Shown: piece after piece, positions 15,732 to 23,874 of the stretch | Layout of the letters: the number at the start of each line of letters is the position of its first letter | Numbering within the stretch: the first letter of the stretch is position 1 | Origin: Spirobacillus cienkowskii | GTDB lineage: Bacteria; Bdellovibrionota_B; Oligoflexia; Silvanigrellales; Silvanigrellaceae | Reading direction: 5' to 3' | Assembly: GCA_003339605.1 (NCBI GenBank) | Contig: QOVW01000066.1 | Coordinates: forward strand, 1-48,539 | DNA length: 48,539 nucleotides | Translations under genes and position numbers: made by a program | The notes under the pieces: generated by a model | Databases searched by the model: none | Told to the model about the DNA's origin: nothing | The model's input: the letters and a program-made list of their open reading frames with translations, nothing else

Positions 15732-17201
15732 ATGTCATTGGCTTTTTTTAATACCATTAGCGGAAAAAAAGAAAAATTTATTCCGCTGCAACATGGTAAA
15801 GTAAAAATGTACTGCTGTGGTGTGACTCCTTATGGTAACACTCACATAGGTCATAGTAGAACTTTCTTTTCTTATGATTTGCTTTTTAGAACGCTTGAAG
15901 ATAATGAGTTAAAAGTAGAATGGGCTCGCAATATAACAGATGTTGATGATAAAATAATTCAAAAAGCAAACAAAGAAAATTTATCTTGTTCTGAAATTGT
16001 TTCTCGATATGTTTCAGAACAAGAAGAAATGTTAGCGCTTTTTAACTTACAGCGTCCTGAGTTTGAGCCTAAAGTTACAGAAAATATTTCTCAAATAATT
16101 GAGTTAATAAAAAAATTAATTCAAAAAAAATATGCTTATGTAACAAATTCTGGAGTTTATTATAGAGTTCGTAAATTTACGCAATACGGAAAGTTAAGCA
16201 AAAATAAAATTGATGATCTCAAAAAGGGTGCTCGTATTGAAATTGATGAAGCAAAAGAAGATGCTCTTGATTTTGCTTTATGGAAGTTTGCAAAACCAAA
16301 TGAAATTTTTTGGCCATCACCATGGGGTGACGGACGTCCAGGATGGCATATTGAGTGTTCTGCAATGATTCATTCAATTTTTGGAGACAATATAGATATT
16401 CATATGGGTGGTAGAGATTTAATCTTTCCGCATCATGAAGCTGAAATTGCACAATCAGAAGCCGCAACAGGCAAACCACTTGCAACAAGTTGGTTGCACG
16501 CAGGAATGGTAACTTTATATGGCGAAAAAATGAGTAAAAGTACCAATCATTTTGTAGCAATTAAAGAGTTTCTTGCAAAATATCCATCTGAAGTTCTTCG
16601 CTTAGTGTTTCTTTCTGTTTCTTATACTCATCCGCTAGATTTTACATTTGAAATGGCGACAGAAAATTTAAAAAAGCTTGCTAAGATTTACCGGTTTGTT
16701 TCTTTAATGGATTCTTATGCAAATAAAGTTAATAACAGTGACTTTTATCACGAAGAAATTTTTTCTGATTTAGATAATTTAATTCCTAAAATGCGTGAAA
16801 GCTTAGCTGATGATCTTAATAGCGCAGCGGCGTTAGCGGTGTTTTTTGATTTTATTAAGAGTGTCAATGTTAAATTAGTTGCATTTGAAAAATCTGGTAA
16901 AGATTTGACTTTAAAAGATCAAGAAAAGTTACGTTCAACATGGTTTGAATTTAAAAATTGGATAAAAAAAGCAATGGGTTTATTGATGGAAGAACCTAAT
17001 GATTTTTTTGTTAATTTAAGTAATTATAAGCTTACTTCAGAAATATCAGCAGCAGAAATTGAACAAAAACTCAAAGAAAGAAAACTTGCTCGTGCAAATA
17101 AAGATTGGGCACGATCTGATGCTATTCGTGACGAGTTATTGGCTCAAGGAATACAAATACAAGATTCTCCTACTGGTACAAAATGGACAATTGTTATTTA
17201 A
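15732..17201 (+). CDS. cysS: Cysteinyl-tRNA synthetase
   Basis: This class I aminoacyl-tRNA synthetase charges tRNA-Cys. The 489-residue protein has the zinc-ligand Cys in KMYCCGVTPYG, the HIGH motif at 38-41 (GNTHIGHSR), zinc ligands in GWHIECSAM and FPHHEAEIAQSEA, and the KMSKS motif at 266-270 (GEKMSKSTNHF). The anticodon-binding helices and the C-terminal LARANKDWARSDAIRDELL region are complete. It follows dnaJ by six bases in the same transcript and ends two bases short of the convergent ppsR gene. Confidence 0.97.
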   Translation: MSLAFFNTISGKKEKFIPLQHGKVKMYCCGVTPYGNTHIGHSRTFFSYDLLFRTLEDNELKVEWARNITDVDDKIIQKANKENLSCSEIVSRYVSEQEEMLALFNLQRPEFEPKVTENISQIIELIKKLIQKKYAYVTNSGVYYRVRKFTQYGKLSKNKIDDLKKGARIEIDEAKEDALDFALWKFAKPNEIFWPSPWGDGRPGWHIECSAMIHSIFGDNIDIHMGGRDLIFPHHEAEIAQSEAATGKPLATSWLHAGMVTLYGEKMSKSTNHFVAIKEFLAKYPSEVLRLVFLSVSYTHPLDFTFEMATENLKKLAKIYRFVSLMDSYANKVNNSDFYHEEIFSDLDNLIPKMRESLADDLNSAAALAVFFDFIKSVNVKLVAFEKSGKDLTLKDQEKLRSTWFEFKNWIKKAMGLLMEEPNDFFVNLSNYKLTSEISAAEIEQKLKERKLARANKDWARSDAIRDELLAQGIQIQDSPTGTKWTIVI

Positions 17202-17203
17202 AT

Positions 17204-18052
17204 TTAATTGTCACAAAAAATTTGTGGAAATCGATTTAAAATAATTTTTTCTATTTCAACCGCATTTTCCTCTAGAGCTTTTCCTGTTACGTCTAAGACT
17301 GGCCATAGTTTATTTTTTTTAAAAATTTCTCGACTCCATTCAAGTTCTTCAAATATTTTTGATAAGTTTGTGTAGTCTCCACAATGACTTGTGCCAAGCG
17401 ATTCTACTCTTGCTGAACGAATTTCTGCGAGTCTAGTTGGATCAATTATTAGAGCAATAATTTTATTTTGATCAACTTTAAGTAATTCTTGCGGCAATTC
17501 TGTTGCAGGAATTAAAGGGATATTAGCAACTTTATAACCTTTATGACCTAAATACATGGATAGTGGTGTTTTCGAGGTACGAGAAACTCCTACAAGAATT
17601 ATATCAGCATCATTTAAATCGTAAGATATTATCCCATCATCATGTCTTACTGTATACTCAATTGCATTAATTCTTTTAAAGTAACTTTCGTCGAGTTGTC
17701 TCAGTAAGCCAGGAACTGCGCTTGGTCTATATCCAAGTTGTTCTGATAAAGTTTCTAGAAGTGGAAAAAGTATATCAACAATTTTAATACCAAGCTGCAT
17801 TGAACGTGAAATGAGAAAAACTCTCAAATCAGGATCAACAACAGTTGCAACAACAGTTGCTTTTTTATTTTGAGCAGAAGTTAAAATTTTTTCGAGTAGT
17901 TCTCTTGATCTGATCTTATTATGTCTTTCAATACAAACCTCAGAGCTTTCAAATTGAACTTGTACTGCTCGAACAATACTCAAGGCTGTTTCTCCTGTGC
18001 CATCGGAAACAGTGTAAATTGTTGGCACATAATTTTCATGAAGTTCATTCAT
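17204..18052 (-). CDS. Pyruvate, phosphate dikinase / PEP synthase regulatory protein (bifunctional kinase-phosphorylase)
   Basis: This DUF299-family enzyme uses ADP to phosphorylate, and phosphate to dephosphorylate, a threonine in pyruvate phosphate dikinase or PEP synthase, switching gluconeogenic flux. The 282-residue protein starts with the family hallmark IYTVSDGTGETALSI and has the P-loop-like GVSRTSKTPLSMYLG at about 155-169, followed by GYKVANIPLIP. Whether the partner is PpdK or PpsA cannot be told, since neither is in the window. It is a single minus-strand gene with its 3' end against cysS. Confidence 0.93.
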   Translation of the reverse strand: MNELHENYVPTIYTVSDGTGETALSIVRAVQVQFESSEVCIERHNKIRSRELLEKILTSAQNKKATVVATVVDPDLRVFLISRSMQLGIKIVDILFPLLETLSEQLGYRPSAVPGLLRQLDESYFKRINAIEYTVRHDDGIISYDLNDADIILVGVSRTSKTPLSMYLGHKGYKVANIPLIPATELPQELLKVDQNKIIALIIDPTRLAEIRSARVESLGTSHCGDYTNLSKIFEELEWSREIFKKNKLWPVLDVTGKALEENAVEIEKIILNRFPQIFCDN

Positions 18053-18233
18053 AATCGGCCTTTTTAAAAAAATTGATAATGCCTTTAAAGAAAATAAAGA
18101 ATTGTTACAAGATGAATTTAACTAAGTTGTCTAGTTTAAATTTTATTCTATAACACTTAGAAAAATTTTTAAAGCATATTGGTAATTAAAATTATTATTA
18201 GTTGAACTTTAAATATCAAATTTGCAAATTATT

Positions 18234-19841
18234 TTAACCCTTATCAGGATGGATTATGTTATCAGAGATTAATTTTTGTATTTCTTTAGTTATTATTGGT
18301 TCTTTATTTATATTAAATTGAGAAATATAAATTCTTCTAATTATTATTTCTTCATTAGTACTATTAATTAAAACACTATGATTTTCTATTGGTTCTAAAT
18401 ACTTTAACGAGTATACATCTTTAATAATAATTTTTAAATGATTTTTTGAAACACTATTTCTTCCTTTAGGAGAAAAATTTGTTAAGTTTGTCGAGTTTTC
18501 TATTAATTCGCAAGGATAGTTTAATGATTCTAAAAAATTAACTATAGCAGGACATAAAGAAGGAATGTCTCTTGAAGAATTTTTTGGTATACATTCTTCG
18601 TAAACTCTTTTCCAAAGGTTTCGATTATAAATTAAATCAACAAGTATTTTTTCAGAAAAAGAATCTAATAAATTATTAAATTTATTTTTTATATAAGAAA
18701 AAAAATTATGATCATCTATTAAAATAAATTCATTAACTTCGATTGGTAGCAAAATTTCAGGATTATTTTTGTTAATATTTTGAAACATTGCTTCAGTAGC
18801 AGTTACTGTTTTATGAAAATATACTTGTTGGTACATACTCCATCTAGCTCGTAAATAATCTTCAAATGCTGAAATTCCGCTTCTTCTAAGTGCTAAATGA
18901 TATTTTTTATTTTTAGAATTATAATAAAAACCAAGAGAATCAAGAATTCTTCCTAAATCAAAATAACCATAAATAATTCCGCACTCTCTTGAGTCTCTTA
19001 GTAGATAATCCATTCTATCTGCGTCAATTTCGCCACTTACAATTTCATGTAACAAACTTTGTAAACCGCTTTTTGCGAGTTCACTATTTTTTTCTGGTTC
19101 AACATTTAAATCTAAAATTGCACAAATATCTTGACCCATTTGTTTAGTTAATTGACCTAATTCAGAATTAAATAATTTAGAAATAATCATTAAAGTGTAT
19201 ACTTCATGTTTTATTTTTGTTTCTAATAAATTTATATTTTTTTCTTTAAGAGAATTAATTTTTTTTGTGAAAGAGTTTTTGAGCCAATTTGGTAATTTTA
19301 TATTGTCTAAATTTCTAGCAAATTCATGCCAAGATATCATAAATCTCTCACCAGAATGACTATAAGGGGCATGCCCAATGTCATGCAATAAGGCTGCTAA
19401 GCGAACGCACTGGCAAATGTAAGCAGAGTTTTCAATCCAATTTAAAGCATTTTCTGTATCAAGGAGTGAGCCGCGTTCATTTTCGTTCGATTTTAAATTG
19501 TCTAAAATTAATTGGGGAGCATTTGCAGCAGCGTGGGATAAAGAGCTTAGGAGACGTCTTTGATTTAGTGCAATCGCGTTGAACATTAGTCCTGCTATAT
19601 GCATAACACCAAGAGAATGCTCAAATCTTGTGTGAGAAGCACCTGGAAAAACGTATTGGGTAAAGGCGGTTTGTGATATTCTTCTAAGTCGTTGAAATTC
19701 TTTAGAATTAATTATGTTTTTTTCTAATTCTGTAAAAGAAATGGTATCGTGCAATGAGTCTCGAATTTTTCCATTAAAGACAAGTTTTGATGTATTTTTG
19801 TCAATTAAAGAAAGCCCCTTTCTTGAAATTGAAAGTACCAT
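18234..19841 (-). CDS. HD-domain phosphohydrolase (COG1078, dNTPase-like)
   Basis: This 535-residue protein belongs to the HD-superfamily phosphohydrolases related to dNTP triphosphohydrolases such as EF1143/YwfO. The metal-binding set is complete: HTRFEHSLGVMHIAG (first His), LLHDIGHAPYSHSGE (HD) and GEIDADRMDYLLRDS (last Asp). The usual QRLRRISQTAF leader is present. A C-terminal extension of about 150 residues follows the helical core. It would hydrolyse dNTPs or another nucleotide; the specific substrate is not evident. AAGGAG precedes the ATG. A 667-base gene-poor region containing several hairpins lies upstream. Confidence 0.88.
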   Translation of the reverse strand: MVLSISRKGLSLIDKNTSKLVFNGKIRDSLHDTISFTELEKNIINSKEFQRLRRISQTAFTQYVFPGASHTRFEHSLGVMHIAGLMFNAIALNQRRLLSSLSHAAANAPQLILDNLKSNENERGSLLDTENALNWIENSAYICQCVRLAALLHDIGHAPYSHSGERFMISWHEFARNLDNIKLPNWLKNSFTKKINSLKEKNINLLETKIKHEVYTLMIISKLFNSELGQLTKQMGQDICAILDLNVEPEKNSELAKSGLQSLLHEIVSGEIDADRMDYLLRDSRECGIIYGYFDLGRILDSLGFYYNSKNKKYHLALRRSGISAFEDYLRARWSMYQQVYFHKTVTATEAMFQNINKNNPEILLPIEVNEFILIDDHNFFSYIKNKFNNLLDSFSEKILVDLIYNRNLWKRVYEECIPKNSSRDIPSLCPAIVNFLESLNYPCELIENSTNLTNFSPKGRNSVSKNHLKIIIKDVYSLKYLEPIENHSVLINSTNEEIIIRRIYISQFNINKEPIITKEIQKLISDNIIHPDKG

Positions 19842-19952
19842 GGATTCTCCTTAAAAATATCACCCAACAAAAAAGGCATTAATGTTCAGCAGGTGCGCAA
19901 TTACTATGCAAAATAAATTGACAAAAAAGGTTTGTCTAGGTAAATTTATTGA

Positions 19953-20128
19953 TGCTTTGACTTATGAAAAACAGACTCGTTAAAGTCGGTATTTTCAACG
20001 CTCGAGGTTTAGGAATTTCTAAATTGAGAGGCGCTTTTTGTCTATTTGTTGTTAATAAAGCCTGTACCTCGTTGTTACAGAGTAATTTTAACAACATATT
20101 CTTACGCGACTCTGTATAAGTTTTTTTT
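19953..20128 (+). ncRNA. Candidate small RNA with promoter and terminator
   Basis: TTGACA (19918-19923), 17 bases and TAAATT (19941-19946) would start transcription near 19953. The end is set by ACAGAGT (20077-20083) pairing with ACTCTGT (20109-20115), followed by TTTTTTTT at 20121-20128. A competing hairpin GTTGTTA (20071-20077) with TAACAAC (20089-20095) would trap the left arm of the terminator in its loop, an arrangement seen in attenuators. The loop of the terminator is long (25 bases), so this is only a candidate. A 51-codon frame lies inside. Confidence 0.3.
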
Positions 20129-20446
20129 AGATATGTCAAATCCTACAGACTTTTTTTGTCTTTAGGGGACATGTAAATAAAGTTTATATTTCAATAGTTT
20201 AGTAACTTAAATTCTTAATTTTGTCTAGTTTTTAGCCTTTAGTAATAAAACTTTAAATTCAAAGAATTAAAGTGAAGTATATTTTTCAGAATAATATCTG
20301 AAAGTAGTAGCTAAAGCATCTAAATTAAGTAAAGATGCTTAAGGGGGTTTCTTGGTTCATTCATATATATTGTCTTTTTTATTGGAAACAAGAAAACTTA
20401 TAAATAATATTAATCTTTCATTTTTTATTTAAAAACATAAATGTTG

Positions 20447-20483
20447 CTCGTTGTTTGTGTTCATTCAGAAAAGATACAACGAG
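20447..20483 (+). promoter_or_regulatory. Stem-loop in the carD leader
   Basis: CTCGTTGT (20447-20454) pairs with ACAACGAG (20476-20483) across a 21-base loop, followed by TTTTATTTTTT and then the GGAGG ribosome binding site of carD. It could act as a weak attenuator or a translation-controlling hairpin. It could also be a chance fold in AT-rich DNA. Confidence 0.35.
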
Positions 20484-20508
20484 TTTTATTTTTTGGAGGT
20501 TTTACAGC

Positions 20509-21012
20509 ATGAGTGCTGAAAAGTTCTACGATTTTATTGTGGGTCAAAAAGCAGTTTATCCTTGCCATGGTGTTGGAACTATAGAAAATATTGAGAAATG
20601 TAGCATTGGCGGTGCTCAACAAGATTTTTATGTGCTTAAAATTCATTCCACTGGCGCAAAAGTTATGGTTCCTACTCGTGCAGCTAAGACAGTTGGGCTT
20701 CGTTCTGTTATTTCGCTTCCAGATGTAGAAAAAGTATTTCAAATACTAAAATCTCCTTCTAAAAAATCAACAGCAACTTGGAATCGTCGATTTAGAGCAT
20801 TAAATGATAAGCTCAATACAGGAGATTTGGTAGAAATTGCTGAAGTTCTTCGCGATTTATCTTCGCTAAGCTCAGATAAAGAGCTTTCTTTTGGCGAAAA
20901 GAAAATGCTTGAGCGGGCGCGGAATATGCTTGTTTCTGAGATTTCTGTTGCCAGAGGCGAAGAAAAAAGTGTGATTGAGCACGAACTCAATCATATTTTA
21001 TTTGCTATTTAA
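20509..21012 (+). CDS. carD: CarD family transcriptional regulator
   Basis: CarD-type proteins bind the RNA polymerase beta subunit and stabilise open promoter complexes. I place the start at 20509 (MSAEKFYDFIVGQKAVYPCH), with GGAGG ten bases upstream, rather than at the longer frame from 20455. The product is 167 residues. The N-terminal polymerase-interacting Tudor-like domain contains GQKAVYPCHGVGTIENIE and KVMVPTRAAKTVGLR. The helical C-terminal DNA-binding domain includes RRFRALNDKLNTGDLVEIAEVLRDL and LSFGEKKMLERARNML. It ends at a strong terminator shared with tgt. Confidence 0.93.
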   Translation: MSAEKFYDFIVGQKAVYPCHGVGTIENIEKCSIGGAQQDFYVLKIHSTGAKVMVPTRAAKTVGLRSVISLPDVEKVFQILKSPSKKSTATWNRRFRALNDKLNTGDLVEIAEVLRDLSSLSSDKELSFGEKKMLERARNMLVSEISVARGEEKSVIEHELNHILFAI

Positions 21013-21020
21013 TTGTATAA

Positions 21021-21060
21021 AAGAATAAAAAGGCATTAGTTTTAATGCCTTTTTATTCTT
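21021..21060. terminator. Bidirectional terminator between carD and tgt
   Basis: An 18-base perfect inverted repeat with a four-base loop (arms centred on AAAAAGGCATTA and TAATGCCTTTTT) lies nine bases past the carD stop. It has A/T runs on both sides and serves both strands. The last codons of tgt (ending at 21053) are inside the hairpin. Confidence 0.9.
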
Positions 21061-22162
21061 TAACATTTTTTAAAAAATCGTTAGCAAAATTAGAAAAAGT
21101 TCCTTCCTCTATTGTTTTCCGCATTTTCTGCATGAGTTTTTCATAAAACCAAGTATTATGATATGAAATGAGCTTCCATCCTGTTGGTTCTTCACATTTA
21201 CAGAGCTGATGTAAATATGCTCTTGTAAATTTATTGCAAACGTAACAACTACAGTTTTCATCTATAGGGTTGGTGTCTTTTGCATAAATTGTTCTGCGAA
21301 GTTTTTGTTTGCCAATAAAAGTGTAAGCAACTCCCTGTCGTGCATGGTTGGTAGGAATAATACAGTCAAACATATCTACCCCGCTCATAACGCCCCTAAC
21401 AAGATCATGAGGGGTGCCTACACCCATTAAGTATCTAGGCTTATTATTGGGTAAAAGCTTTGCCGTAAATTCTGTAAAATGAATGCGCTCTTCATCTGTT
21501 TCGCCAACAGCAAGACCACCAATAGCGTACCCATCAAAATCTAGGTTTATTAGTGTCTCTGCGCTTTCTTTGCGAAGGTTTTCAAAAACAGCACCTTGTA
21601 CTATTCCAAATAGAGAGTTTTCATCTTTACTTTTTGATAATTTGCATCTTTTAGCCCAGCGATGAGTTCTTTCCATAGCAGAGGCACATGCATCATATTT
21701 GCTAGTAGAAGGGACGCAAACATCAAGCGCCATCATAATATCTGAGCCAATAATTTCTTGAAATGCAATTGTAGATTCTGGAGTCATTTTTTTATAACTT
21801 TGATCTACATAACTTTTAAAAGTAACGCCCTTTTCGCTTATGATTCTTTGATGCGGTAAAGAAAAAATTTGAAAGCCTCCACTATCTGTGAGAATGGGCT
21901 TATCCCAACAAATAAACTTGTGATATCCCTTTAATTCTTTAAGAATTTCTGGGCCTGGTCTCAAATAAAGATGATAAGTGTTACCTAAAATAATTTGAAC
22001 CCCCATATTTTCAAGCTCAATATGATCGAGCGTTCTTACGGCACCAAAAGTTCCAACGGGCATAAAAACTGGTGTTTCAATTATTCCATGAGAGGTGTGT
22101 AATCGAGTTCTGCGAGCTTCAGAATGTTTATCTTTTGCAATGTATTCAAATTTAAGACCCAT
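21053..22162 (-). CDS. tgt: Queuine tRNA-ribosyltransferase
   Basis: Tgt swaps guanine 34 of GUN-anticodon tRNAs for preQ1 in the queuosine pathway. The 369-residue protein has HGIIETPVFMPVGTFGAVR near residues 25-44, the catalytic Asp in TDSGGFQIFSL (D93), FDGYAIGGLAVGE, and the second catalytic Asp region GVDMFDCIIPTNHARQG. The zinc site is CSCYVCNKFTRAYLHQL with a downstream His in SYHN. The tRNA-His in this window, with its GTG anticodon, is a substrate type for this enzyme. No other queuosine gene is nearby. The gene is monocistronic, with a terminator 19 bases upstream of its start and another overlapping its end. Confidence 0.97.
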   Translation of the reverse strand: MGLKFEYIAKDKHSEARRTRLHTSHGIIETPVFMPVGTFGAVRTLDHIELENMGVQIILGNTYHLYLRPGPEILKELKGYHKFICWDKPILTDSGGFQIFSLPHQRIISEKGVTFKSYVDQSYKKMTPESTIAFQEIIGSDIMMALDVCVPSTSKYDACASAMERTHRWAKRCKLSKSKDENSLFGIVQGAVFENLRKESAETLINLDFDGYAIGGLAVGETDEERIHFTEFTAKLLPNNKPRYLMGVGTPHDLVRGVMSGVDMFDCIIPTNHARQGVAYTFIGKQKLRRTIYAKDTNPIDENCSCYVCNKFTRAYLHQLCKCEEPTGWKLISYHNTWFYEKLMQKMRKTIEEGTFSNFANDFLKNVKE

Positions 22163-22180
22163 ATAAAATTAACCTGTAAA

Positions 22181-22209
22181 AAAAATTCTTAGATTATCTA
22201 AGAATTTTT
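22181..22209 (-). terminator. Terminator of the M14 peptidase transcript
   Basis: AAAAATTCTTAGA (22181-22193) and TCTAAGAATTTTT (22197-22209) pair perfectly across a three-base loop. On the minus strand a T-run follows. It ends the M14 peptidase transcript only 19 bases before the tgt start codon, so either tgt has almost no leader of its own or this hairpin acts as a conditional terminator for read-through into tgt. Confidence 0.7.
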
Positions 22210-22300
22210 TATCATTAACAATTATTTTTAAATTTTCAAGTCACTTCTTTTAAATTAAAAAAACAAGGTTAAAATATTATTTATTTAATTTAAGGAGTGT

Positions 22301-23416
22301 TTATTGATCAATAAAGGTATTACTTAAAGAAGAGTATGCAAATTGATTTTTTTTAAACTCGTATTTAATTGCTTTATATAAACCTGGTGAAAATTCATAC
22401 CAGAATTTATCTACAAGTTTGGGATTGCTACTACTCATTTCTAAAGTGATAGTTGGAATCACTCGTTCGTTTCCTGCATAATTACCTAGGCTTCCAGGGT
22501 AAATTCCAAAATCTCTAATCTTATAATTTCCAGCACTTTTAGATAATAATAGTGCAAGATTTTTTGCTCTTTTTTGTTGTTCGGTCAGGTTTCCTAGTTT
22601 TAAAAATTTTGGAATTTCGTAATCTAAGTCTAAAAATGCCAACGGTGCGTGGATTGAAATGACTTTATCAGGATTAAATTTTTCAATTAAATCAGCTTGA
22701 AATCGAGTTCCTTGTTCTGAGTTGGCAAAATATCCAGGGAACTTTCTTTTATCTCGTCTTTTAGAATTAAACCAATTTTTATAAGCAAATTTATTCCATG
22801 TTGAGGTTGGAAAATTACGATTTAGATCAACGCCATTTGCATTTGTTCTTTTAGGAGGATTATTGAGAAACCCATCTGGATTGACTAATGGAGCAACAAT
22901 AACATGAGAACCTTTGTATAAAAGTGGGTTTTTATAGAGTTCGAATGCAAATTGGAATGAAAAATGGATCGGTGTGAGCTCGTCAGGGTGTACGCCTCCT
23001 AGAATTAAAGTGATGTTTTTTTTAGTCACTGCATCTCGAAGTGGATCATAAAATTCCCAATATATTAATGGTCTGCCATGCTCACTGACAAATTCATATT
23101 TCCAAGGTATAGAAATACAAGGGCTTTTGCCCCACATTAGTTTTTTATAAACTATATCAATGTGTTGGCAAAGTTCTGCAATTTGTTTTTGCGAACGCGC
23201 TCTATGTAATGACTCAAATACTTGAAATGCAGTTAATGGAATTCCGCTGATACTTAAAAGTGAGAGTGGGAAAAATTGATTTTCTAAAGTTGGAGATTTT
23301 TCTTCTTTGGCATCTTTCCAAAAGCTAATCGAATAACATTGATAAGTTATTAATATTGCAGGTATAAATATTGTCATTTTAGGTTTAATTTTGCCCAGAA
23401 GTTGAGCAATAACCAT
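22301..23416 (-). CDS. M14 family zinc carboxypeptidase (MpaA-like)
   Basis: This 371-residue peptidase has the M14 zinc site. LILGGVHPDELTPIHF supplies His and Glu, GVDLNRNFP the substrate-binding Asn-Arg, SIHAPL the third zinc ligand, and TLEMSSS the catalytic Glu. An N-terminal hydrophobic segment (MTIFIPAILITYQC) suggests a signal anchor or signal peptide. The HPDE spelling and the GNYAGNERVIPTITLEM stretch resemble MpaA, which trims murein tripeptides, so a cell-wall peptide substrate is a good guess but not proven. AAGGA precedes the ATG at 23416. Confidence 0.82.
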   Translation of the reverse strand: MVIAQLLGKIKPKMTIFIPAILITYQCYSISFWKDAKEEKSPTLENQFFPLSLLSISGIPLTAFQVFESLHRARSQKQIAELCQHIDIVYKKLMWGKSPCISIPWKYEFVSEHGRPLIYWEFYDPLRDAVTKKNITLILGGVHPDELTPIHFSFQFAFELYKNPLLYKGSHVIVAPLVNPDGFLNNPPKRTNANGVDLNRNFPTSTWNKFAYKNWFNSKRRDKRKFPGYFANSEQGTRFQADLIEKFNPDKVISIHAPLAFLDLDYEIPKFLKLGNLTEQQKRAKNLALLLSKSAGNYKIRDFGIYPGSLGNYAGNERVIPTITLEMSSSNPKLVDKFWYEFSPGLYKAIKYEFKKNQFAYSSLSNTFIDQ

Positions 23417-23616
23417 TGGTTATCCTTTAAAATATTGAAGTCGATTTAAAAAATGCTTTATTTTTTCTTATATTAATTGCACCATATGGGTGAGTCGTTT
23501 GCAAGTGTTCCGTCATGAACTAGACTATGCTATTGTGCTTGTGGATTTTTGCAATTCTCACGATTTTTATATCTGTTGTTGAGCTATTAATAATGTATTT
23601 AAGGTAAATTTAATGT

Positions 23617-23853
23617 ATGAAAAACATCGATCAATATAATTTAATTAAAAATTTTATAGATGAAAAAATATCTCCTGGTGTCTTGGCGCATGGTGGAGAA
23701 GTTAATATTATTAGTTTAGAAAATAATATCTTAACTTTAGAGCTTTCTGGCTCTTGTGGCAGTTGTTCTATTCAGGCGTATACGTCAGAATCTATTTCAA
23801 ACTATATTTTAGAAGAGTTTCCTGATCTTGATGATGTCATTGTTTCTGATTAA
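23617..23853 (+). CDS. NifU C-terminal (Nfu) domain iron-sulfur scaffold protein
   Basis: This 78-residue protein is a stand-alone Nfu domain with the iron-sulfur motif C47-x-x-C50 in LSGSCGSCSIQAYT, preceded by GVLAHGGEVNIISLENN. Such proteins carry a 4Fe-4S cluster and hand it to target enzymes. The product is short but covers the whole domain. It is transcribed away from the M14 gene and lies 21 bases before the maltokinase-like gene, probably in one transcript. The overlapping ATG at 23613 is in a frame that stops after eight codons. Confidence 0.88.
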   Translation: MKNIDQYNLIKNFIDEKISPGVLAHGGEVNIISLENNILTLELSGSCGSCSIQAYTSESISNYILEEFPDLDDVIVSD

Positions 23854-23874
23854 TCTTTTGGATTAGAAATTTTT

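Larger units (their letters stand above)
19842..20508. other. Long gene-poor region between the HD hydrolase and carD
   Basis: This stretch has no convincing protein gene. It contains a possible small RNA unit on the plus strand (19918-20128), two small hairpins at 20286-20303 and 20314-20340, and a stem-loop just ahead of the carD ribosome binding site (20447-20483). Two short opposite open frames overlap: 51 codons on plus (19964-20119, MKNRLVKVGIFN start) and 67 codons on minus (19936-20139, TTG start). Neither has a ribosome binding site at its start that I trust. Confidence 0.55.

Noticed and set aside
17213-17227. CACAAA/TTTGTG hairpin as cysS terminator
   Set aside because: The stem has only six pairs, no U-run follows, and it lies inside the coding end of the convergent regulatory-protein gene.
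19936-20139. 67-codon minus-strand ORF with TTG start before the HD hydrolase
   Set aside because: The TTG is part of a TTGACA hexamer, no ribosome binding site precedes it, and no family resemblance is visible. An internal ATG is possible, but support is too thin to call a gene.
20455-20508. Longer start for carD
   Set aside because: The extension overlaps the leader hairpin and lacks a ribosome binding site; ATG 20509 has GGAGG.
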